From NCBI RefSeq assembly GCF_014646335.1, contig NZ_BMNG01000001.1, positions 280,577-344,576 on the forward strand: a stretch of 64,000 bases of DNA. Direction: 5' to 3'. The stretch's first letter is position 1, and each line of letters starts with the position of its first letter. Positions 58,770-64,000 of the stretch are shown in pieces. The notes under the pieces are model-generated. The model did no database searches and had not been told where the DNA came from. It saw only the letters and a program-made list of their open reading frames with translations. The DNA comes from Streptomyces lasiicapitis (GTDB taxonomy: Bacteria > Actinomycetota > Actinomycetes > Streptomycetales > Streptomycetaceae). Made by a program: the position numbers and the translations under genes.

Positions 58770-59903
58770 ATGGCTACGGAAGACGCGGTGCGTGAAGCAC
58801 TGGCGACGGTGAACGACCCCGAGATCCAGCGACCCATCACCGAGTTGGGGATGGTCAAATCGGTGGAGATCGGCGCGGACGGCGCGGTCGCCGTCACCGT
58901 GTACCTGACGGTCTCCGGGTGCCCGATGCGCGAGACGATCACGAAGAACGTGACGGACGCGGTCGCCGCCGTCGAGGGCGTCACGCGCGTCGACGTGACC
59001 CTGGACGTGATGAGCGACGAGCAGCGCAAGGAGCTGGCCACCGCGCTGCGCGGCGGCACCGCCGAGCGCGAGGTGCCCTTCGCCAAGCCCGGCTCCCTGA
59101 CCCGGGTCTACGCGGTCGCCTCCGGCAAGGGCGGCGTCGGCAAGTCGTCCGTGACGGTGAACCTGGCGGCGGCGATGGCCGCCGACGGCCTCAAGGTCGG
59201 CGTCGTGGACGCGGACATCTACGGCCACAGCGTGCCGCGCATGCTGGGCGCCGAGGGGCGCCCCACCCAGGTCGAGAACATGATCATGCCGCCGTCGGCG
59301 CACGGCGTGAAGGTCATCTCCATCGGCATGTTCACCCCGGGCAACGCGCCCGTCGTGTGGCGCGGCCCGATGCTGCACCGCGCGCTCCAGCAGTTCCTCG
59401 CGGACGTCTTCTGGGGCGACCTGGACGTGCTGCTCCTGGACCTGCCGCCGGGCACGGGCGACATCGCGATCTCCGTCGCGCAGCTCGTGCCGAACGCGGA
59501 GATCCTGGTCGTCACCACCCCGCAGCAGGCCGCCGCCGAGGTCGCCGAGCGCGCGGGCTCCATCGCCGTGCAGACCCACCAGAAGATCGTCGGCGTGGTC
59601 GAGAACATGTCCGGCCTGCCGTGCCCGCACTGCGGCGAGATGGTCGACGTGTTCGGCACGGGCGGCGGCCAGCGGGTCGCGGAGGGCCTCACCAAGACCA
59701 CGGGCGCGACGGTGCCGGTGCTCGGCTCCATCCCGATCGACGTACGCCTGCGCGAGGGCGGCGACGAGGGCAGGCCGGTCGTCCTGACCGACCCGGAGTC
59801 CCCGGCGGGGAGCGCGCTGCGGACGATCGCGGGGAAGCTGGGGGGCCGCCAGCGGGGGCTGTCGGGTCTCTCCCTGGGTATCACGCCCCGGAACAAGTTC
59901 TGA
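58770..59903 (+). CDS. mrp: Mrp/ApbC-type P-loop iron-sulfur carrier ATPase
   Basis: The protein has 377 residues. The N-terminal MIP18/DUF59 domain (~1-90, with VSGCPMRETI near 49) is followed by the deviant Walker A GKGGVGKSSV near 118, ADIYGHSVPRML near 150, DLPPGTGD near 225, and the C-terminal CPHC near 287 that holds the cluster in the dimer. It loads Fe-S clusters on apo-proteins. The counterpart is Rv1229c, in the same neighbourhood as MgtE-like and htrA-tatB genes. GTATGG precedes the ATG; no strong ribosome site is visible. Confidence 0.94.
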   Translation: MATEDAVREALATVNDPEIQRPITELGMVKSVEIGADGAVAVTVYLTVSGCPMRETITKNVTDAVAAVEGVTRVDVTLDVMSDEQRKELATALRGGTAEREVPFAKPGSLTRVYAVASGKGGVGKSSVTVNLAAAMAADGLKVGVVDADIYGHSVPRMLGAEGRPTQVENMIMPPSAHGVKVISIGMFTPGNAPVVWRGPMLHRALQQFLADVFWGDLDVLLLDLPPGTGDIAISVAQLVPNAEILVVTTPQQAAAEVAERAGSIAVQTHQKIVGVVENMSGLPCPHCGEMVDVFGTGGGQRVAEGLTKTTGATVPVLGSIPIDVRLREGGDEGRPVVLTDPESPAGSALRTIAGKLGGRQRGLSGLSLGITPRNKF

Positions 59904-59952
59904 CCCGTTCGCATCGCGCACCCCGTATCGCGCTCCGCGCTCGTCCTCACAC

Positions 59953-59983
59953 GCCGGACGGGCTGATTCCCAGCCCGTCCGGC
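59953..59983 (+). terminator. stem-loop after mrp
   Basis: GCCGGACGGGCTG (59953-59965) pairs with CAGCCCGTCCGGC (59971-59983) around ATTCC. It is part of the CTCGTCCTCA(C)ACGCCGGACGGGCT intergenic repeat seen also after corA. Confidence 0.8.
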
Positions 59984-60006
59984 ATACGTTCGGCCCGTCG
60001 GTGGGA

Positions 60007-60675
60007 CTACCCGGCGTAAGCCCCGATGTCCTGCACGACGGAGAAGCCGAGGCCGTACGCGCTCATCCCGCGTCCGTACGCCCCCAGATGCACCCCCTCC
60101 TTGGTGGACCCGGCGAGCACCCAGCCGTACTCCGACTCCCGGTAGTGGAACGAGGTCGGAGCCCCGTCCACCGGCAGGGAGAGGGTCGACCAGTCGTCGC
60201 CGTGCAGGTCGTCCGCGAGGACCCACGCGGTCTCCGTCTGCTGGTCCAGCCAGTCGTCCCGCAGGCTGTGGTCCATCTGGCCGGGCCACGTGAAGGACAG
60301 CAGGCCCACGCCCGCCAGCCATGCCGCCGAGGACACCGAGGTGGCCTCCAGGACGCCGGTGCCGTCGGCACTGCGCCGCACCGGATTGGCGGCGACGGTC
60401 ACCACGACCGCGAACCGCTCCTTGTCGCCGTTGCCGGACGCTTCGGCGCGCACCGACGGCTCGTCACCGTGACCGATGGAGCCGTGCTCCACGGCTCCGT
60501 CCGCCGCGGTCCCGACCTGCATCAGCCAGCGCGGTCCCGTGAAGGCCTCGTCCAGGCCGTACCAGGGGAAGGGCGCCAGCAGGTAGCCGTCGACCGTGCG
60601 CCGGGCGGAGGGCACCGCTTGCGCGGCACCGTCCGCCGCTGGCGCCTGCGCGCCCACCCGACTTGTCGTCTCCAT
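60007..60675 (-). CDS. hypothetical protein
   Basis: The protein has 222 residues from ATG 60675; an upstream frame to 60786 is possible but less likely. It has a small Ala/Gly N-terminus, then a beta-rich sequence with many Trp/Tyr (APFPWYGLDEAFTGPRWLMQV near 35, SLRDDWLDQQTETAWVLADDL near 140, SFHYRESEYGWVLAGSTKEG near 180). No signal peptide or membrane segment is seen. The family is not recognised. Confidence 0.7.
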   Translation of the reverse strand: METTSRVGAQAPAADGAAQAVPSARRTVDGYLLAPFPWYGLDEAFTGPRWLMQVGTAADGAVEHGSIGHGDEPSVRAEASGNGDKERFAVVVTVAANPVRRSADGTGVLEATSVSSAAWLAGVGLLSFTWPGQMDHSLRDDWLDQQTETAWVLADDLHGDDWSTLSLPVDGAPTSFHYRESEYGWVLAGSTKEGVHLGAYGRGMSAYGLGFSVVQDIGAYAG

Positions 60676-60909
60676 GTACCCGGCCGCCTCCTCGCTCTCG
60701 TCGGTCCGGAGCGGCCCGCCCCCCTCGGGCGTCCTCACGCCGGACAACAAGGCAGGATAGCCACACCCCTTCCGGATGCTGGTCAACGAGTCGGCGGACG
60801 GGTGTACTCGACGCCTCTGACCAGGGCGGTCGCGGGCGCCGGGCGGCGCATGCCGAACGTCAAGGGGCGCACGTGGGCGCCGGGGCGGCGCGGGGGCCGT
60901 CCGGCGGGG

Positions 60910-61020
60910 TGAGGTGGCTTCGGGAGCCTGCGGGGGCTTGGTGGCGCCGGGAGCGCGTGGGCTCAGGTGGCGCCGGGAGGCCGCGGGCTCAGGTGGGGCC
61001 GGGACGTCGCGGGATCAGGT
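60910..61020. repeat. 26-bp degenerate tandem repeats at the 3' end of tatB
   Basis: Four units of the form GGTGGCGCCGGGAG-CGCGGGCTCA follow each other, and the last covers the tatB stop codon. The rest of the 60676-61014 gap shows only GC-rich sequence with no gene I can support. Confidence 0.65.
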
Positions 61021-61509
61021 GGCGTCGGCGTCGAACGGCGGCGGGTCGCCGGCCGCGGGCTTCTCCGGCTCCGGGCGCTTCTCCATGTCGATGCGGGCGC
61101 CGCCGGAGCCGTTGGCCGAGGCAGTCGACGAACCCGGGGCCGAGGCCGTGGCGGAACGGCCGCCGGAGTCCTCGGCGGAGTCGCCGTCACGGCCGTGCAC
61201 GGCGTCCGCGACTTCGGCCATTTCCTTCTTCAGGTCGAAGCCGTTGCGGATTTCCTTCAGACCGAGATCGTCGTTCTCCATCTGCTTGCGGATGAACTTC
61301 TTCGGGTTCAGGTCCTCGAACTCGAAGTCCTTGAATTCCGGTCCCAGTTCATTCCGTATGTCCTGCTTCGCGCTGTCGGAGAACTGGCGGATCTTGCGAA
61401 TGGTCCGCGTCACGTCCTGAATGAGCTTCGGCAGCTTGTCCGGTCCGAAGATGAGCACGGCGAGGATGACCAGCGTCACTATCTCGAGTGCGCCAATGTC
61501 GTTGAACAC
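61015..61509 (-). CDS. tatB: TatB-type twin-arginine translocase subunit
   Basis: The protein has 164 residues from GTG 61509. It has the TatB pattern: an N-terminal membrane helix IGALEIVTLVILAVLIFGPDKLPKLIQD in parts (5-32), with the FGPDKLPKL hinge, then an amphipathic helix and a long charged tail. The C-terminal 60 residues are Ser/Ala/Gly/Pro-rich. TatB works with TatC to bind twin-arginine signal peptides. It follows the HtrA-like protease gene as in Rv1223-Rv1224. Confidence 0.93.
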   Translation of the reverse strand: MFNDIGALEIVTLVILAVLIFGPDKLPKLIQDVTRTIRKIRQFSDSAKQDIRNELGPEFKDFEFEDLNPKKFIRKQMENDDLGLKEIRNGFDLKKEMAEVADAVHGRDGDSAEDSGGRSATASAPGSSTASANGSGGARIDMEKRPEPEKPAAGDPPPFDADAT

Positions 61510-61639
61510 CTTGAAAGCTCCTTGCCGTCCGGACCCGCTCTACGGTACCCGCCGCGGCTGTCCGTCCGGTAGCCGCACGGCGACACCACGACCAACACCG
61601 CCAACACCGCCAACGCGGCCGCTGTGGGCCTGTGCGGCC

Positions 61640-64000
61640 TTACTGCCCGCTCGCCGTGCCGAGTACCAGCGTCACCTTCCGCTCGTCGCCGTCGCGCTCG
61701 ACGGTCAGTTCCAGGCGGTCCTTCGGGCGGTGGGCGCGGACCTTGACGATGAGCTCGTCGCCGGAGTGCACGCGCTGGCCGTCCACCGCGGTGATCACGT
61801 CGCCCGGCTTCAGTCCGGCCTTGGCGCCGGGGCCGCCGCGGTTGACGGCCGGGCCGCCGCTCTGGCTCTTGCGGGCGATACGGGCGCCGTCGCCGGTGAA
61901 CTGCTTGTCGATGGTGACGCCGATGACGGGGTGGGTGGCGCGGCCTGTGTTGATGAGCTCTTCGGCGACGCGCTTGCCCTGGTTGATGGGTATGGCGAAG
62001 CCGAGCCCGATGGAGCCGGACTGGCCGCCCTCGGGGGCGGAGCCGCTGTCGGCGGAGCGGATGGCGCTGTTGATGCCGATGACGCGGGCCTTGGCGTCGA
62101 CGAGGGGCCCACCCGAATTGCCGGGATTGATGGGCGCGTCGGTCTGAAGGGCATTCACATACGACACGTCGCTGCCGTCGCCCTTCTCGCCGCCCGCGGT
62201 GATGGGCCGCTCCTTGGCGCTGATGATCCCGGAGGTGACGGTGTTGGCGAGGTCGAAGGGCGCGCCGATCGCCACGACCGGGTCGCCGACCTGTACGTTC
62301 TCGGAGTTTCCGAGGGGCAGGGGCTTGAGTCCGCGGACGCCGGACACCTTGACGACGGCGAGGTCGTAGCCCGCGTCGCGGCCGATGACCTTGGCGCTCG
62401 CGGTCTCGCCGCCGCTGAAGGTCACCGTTATCTCGCCGCCCGTCCCCGCGGGTTCGACCACGTGGTTGTTGGTGAGGATGTGGCCCTTGCCGTCGAGGAC
62501 GAAGCCGGTGCCGGTGCCCGCGCCGTCGTCGCCGCGGACGTGCAGCGTCACGACGCCCGGCAGCGCGCTCGCCGCGATCCCGGCGACGCTGTCCTTGGGC
62601 CGCTTCTCACTCTCCGACCCGGCCTGCGGCAACTCGATGTCGCTCCCGATGCCACCCTCCCGCTCCAGGTACGCCCCGACGACCCCACCGATCCCACCCG
62701 CCACGAGCGCGATGACAACGGCCCCCAGAACAACGAACTGCCGCCCACGCCGCCGCCGCTCCCGCTGAGTCTCGACAGCGGCACCGGTCTGCTGCAGGGG
62801 GGCGCTCCAGGGGTCGTAGCGCTGCCAGGGGGTGGTGGGGGTTCCGCTGGGGGTGGGGGTGCTGTGGGGGTGGGTGGGGGCGCTGGGCGCCGGGGTGTTG
62901 TGCGGGTGGGCGGGCCCGGGGGCGCCGGGCGCCGGGGTGCCGTGCGGGTGGGCGGACGTGGGAGCCCCGGGGGCCGGGGTGCCGTGCGAGTGAGCGGGCG
63001 CGGGAGCCCCCGGGGCCGGGATGCCGTGCGGGTGAGCGGGCGCGGGCCCGCCGGGCGCCGGAGTGCCGTGCATGTGGCTGGGCGGGGGCCCGGCTGCCGC
63101 GGGTGTACCTGTTCCCGGGTTGGGTTGTGCGGGCACGCCGTGCGCCCCCGCGTGGGCGGGATTGCCGTGGGGCGGGACGGCGTCGTGCGGGGGTGGGGTG
63201 TGCGCGGAGGCGGTGGGGGCGGGCATGGCCTGGGTGTGGGTGCCGGGGGCCGGGGTGCCGGGGTGGGGGGTGCCGCCGCCGGGGGGTGTGCTGTGCACCG
63301 GGGCAGCGGGGGGTGTGCCGTGGGCCGGGGTGCCGGAGGTGGGCATCGCCTGGGCCGGGGTACCGGGAGCCTGTTGAGCCTGGGGCGGGGCCGGGGTGCC
63401 CTGGTGCGGGGCGCCCTGGTGCGGGCCCTGCGCCTGAGCATCGGCGTGCGGGCCACCGCTGTGCGGGGGCACGCCATGGGCAGGAGTGCCGGAGGCGGGC
63501 ATCCCATGGGCGGGGGTGCCGGGGACCGGGGCGCCGGGTATGGGCGTGCCGTGTCCTGGGGTCCCGTAGACGGGCGTTCCTTGGGCAGGGGTGGCCATGG
63601 GGTGCTGCACGGGCGGGGCGGGGGCCCAGGGGCCAGGTTCGCCGTACGGCGGCGTGCTGTACGGGTCGGGGTCGTGCAGCGGACGGGGACGGTCGGCGGG
63701 CGCCTGGGCGGCGGGGGCGGCAGCTGTGGACTGCGATGCGGGGGCTGTGGGCTGCGGCGCAGGGGCTGGGGCTGGGGCCGACGGTTCGACGGCCATGGAC
63801 GGGGATACGTCGGCCACAGCCGGAGGCACGTCGGCCCCGACGGCGGCACGCCCAGCAGGGACCTCACCGCCAGCAACGGCCGCACCGCCCACCGCGAAGC
63901 CCGCGTCACCAGCCACGCCTCCGGGCACAGCGTCCCGGGGTTCCCCACCACCGGGCACCGCATCCCGAGGCGCAACGCCCGGAGACCCACCGTGCTGAAG
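61640..64000 (-). CDS. htrA: HtrA-type serine protease with long repetitive N-terminus (5' end outside window)
   Basis: At least 786 residues are visible and the frame is open to the window edge, so the start is not known. The first ~400 residues are Pro/Ala/His/Gly/Thr repeats. One membrane helix (QFVVLGAVVIALVAGGIGGVV) precedes an S1C protease domain: His in ILTNNHVVEPAG, Asp in GYDLAVVKV, and Ser in NPGNSGGPLVDA. One PDZ domain follows (GPGAKAGLKPGDVITAVDG). This is a membrane-bound envelope quality-control protease. In M. tuberculosis htrA is followed by tatB as here and preceded by sigE-rseA, so these may lie beyond the edge. Confidence 0.9.
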   Translation of the reverse strand, partial: LQHGGSPGVAPRDAVPGGGEPRDAVPGGVAGDAGFAVGGAAVAGGEVPAGRAAVGADVPPAVADVSPSMAVEPSAPAPAPAPQPTAPASQSTAAAPAAQAPADRPRPLHDPDPYSTPPYGEPGPWAPAPPVQHPMATPAQGTPVYGTPGHGTPIPGAPVPGTPAHGMPASGTPAHGVPPHSGGPHADAQAQGPHQGAPHQGTPAPPQAQQAPGTPAQAMPTSGTPAHGTPPAAPVHSTPPGGGTPHPGTPAPGTHTQAMPAPTASAHTPPPHDAVPPHGNPAHAGAHGVPAQPNPGTGTPAAAGPPPSHMHGTPAPGGPAPAHPHGIPAPGAPAPAHSHGTPAPGAPTSAHPHGTPAPGAPGPAHPHNTPAPSAPTHPHSTPTPSGTPTTPWQRYDPWSAPLQQTGAAVETQRERRRRGRQFVVLGAVVIALVAGGIGGVVGAYLEREGGIGSDIELPQAGSESEKRPKDSVAGIAASALPGVVTLHVRGDDGAGTGTGFVLDGKGHILTNNHVVEPAGTGGEITVTFSGGETASAKVIGRDAGYDLAVVKVSGVRGLKPLPLGNSENVQVGDPVVAIGAPFDLANTVTSGIISAKERPITAGGEKGDGSDVSYVNALQTDAPINPGNSGGPLVDAKARVIGINSAIRSADSGSAPEGGQSGSIGLGFAIPINQGKRVAEELINTGRATHPVIGVTIDKQFTGDGARIARKSQSGGPAVNRGGPGAKAGLKPGDVITAVDGQRVHSGDELIVKVRAHRPKDRLELTVERDGDERKVTLVLGTASGQ
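62889..63077 (-). repeat. 42-bp tandem repeats in the HtrA N-terminus
   Basis: About four and a half 42-bp units encode HGTPAPGAPxPAHP-type 14-residue repeats. Further irregular GTPxHG/PGTP repeats continue to ~63600. The stretch is His-rich and lies on the cytoplasmic side of the membrane helix. Confidence 0.85.

Noticed and set aside
1..64000. CRISPR arrays, insertion sequences, prophage genes, rRNA or replication origin
   Set aside because: No regularly spaced direct repeats with unique spacers, no transposase or integrase frame, no DnaA-box cluster and no rRNA sequence were seen.

Overview
The window is chromosomal DNA from a high-GC actinomycete, almost certainly a Streptomyces. The supporting evidence is very high third-position GC, many GTG starts, the WblC/WhiB7 protein with its AT-hook, leaderless and ATGA-coupled genes, and the typical Streptomyces intergenic GC-rich inverted repeats. 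I see no rRNA, tRNA, insertion sequence, prophage or CRISPR array. About 54 protein-coding genes are supported; two run off the window edges.

Layout. (1) 1-5.9 kb: TerD-like stress protein, YgjP-like metallopeptidase, ThiF-like protein, ABC1 kinase, a zinc-ribbon protein, and wblC with a long leader, an upstream ORF and an attenuator-like terminator. (2) 5.9-27.3 kb: genome maintenance and redox genes: uvrD2, mycoredoxin, nudC, an M20 dipeptidase, the two AdnAB-like helicase-nucleases with a lipoprotein gene between them, an alkyltransferase-like protein, a kinase-like/flippase-like membrane protein, two lipoprotein peptidases and moeZ. (3) 27.4-38.9 kb: an accessory segment with a spherulin-4/GH135-like protein, a sugar epimerase, a polytopic membrane protein and a PelF-like glycosyltransferase, then an oligopeptide ABC transporter operon preceded by a leaderless 30-codon leader ORF. 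(4) 38.9-48.9 kb: DUF3152 protein, hydrolases, TetR regulator, DUF3107 protein, ferritin-like protein, a DEAD-box helicase that appears to start at CTG, and a NYN-domain protein. (5) 48.9-64 kb: MarC, PHP phosphatase, MFS transporter, a SUFU-domain protein, a magnesium group (CorA with a long structured leader, a soluble MgtE-N/CBS protein, a DUF1003 protein), Mrp, TatB and an HtrA-type protease.

From established knowledge, regions 1-2 and 4 match the order of the Mycobacterium tuberculosis Rv3197-Rv3211 block (ABC1 kinase, whiB7, uvrD2, mrx1, nudC, adnB, adnA, ATL, moeZ, DUF3152, TetR, DUF3107, ferritin-like, rhlE). Region 5 matches parts of Rv1223-Rv1239 (htrA, tatB, mrp, MgtE-like, corA). 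The segment at 27.4-38.8 kb interrupts the first block between moeZ and the DUF3152 gene and is therefore the best candidate for an acquired module.

Regulation seen directly in the sequence: three exact GGAAT-N18-GTT (SigR-type) promoters, upstream of mycoredoxin, moeZ and a 50-residue protein; an AT-rich WblC-type promoter and an attenuator before wblC; a TTGACA-17-CATATT promoter that places the start of transcription at the ATG of the leader ORF; and several strong stem-loop terminators. The most interesting candidates for new biology are the GH135/epimerase/PelF-like exopolysaccharide locus, the wblC leader, the leaderless leader ORF of the oligopeptide operon, and the structured leader of corA.
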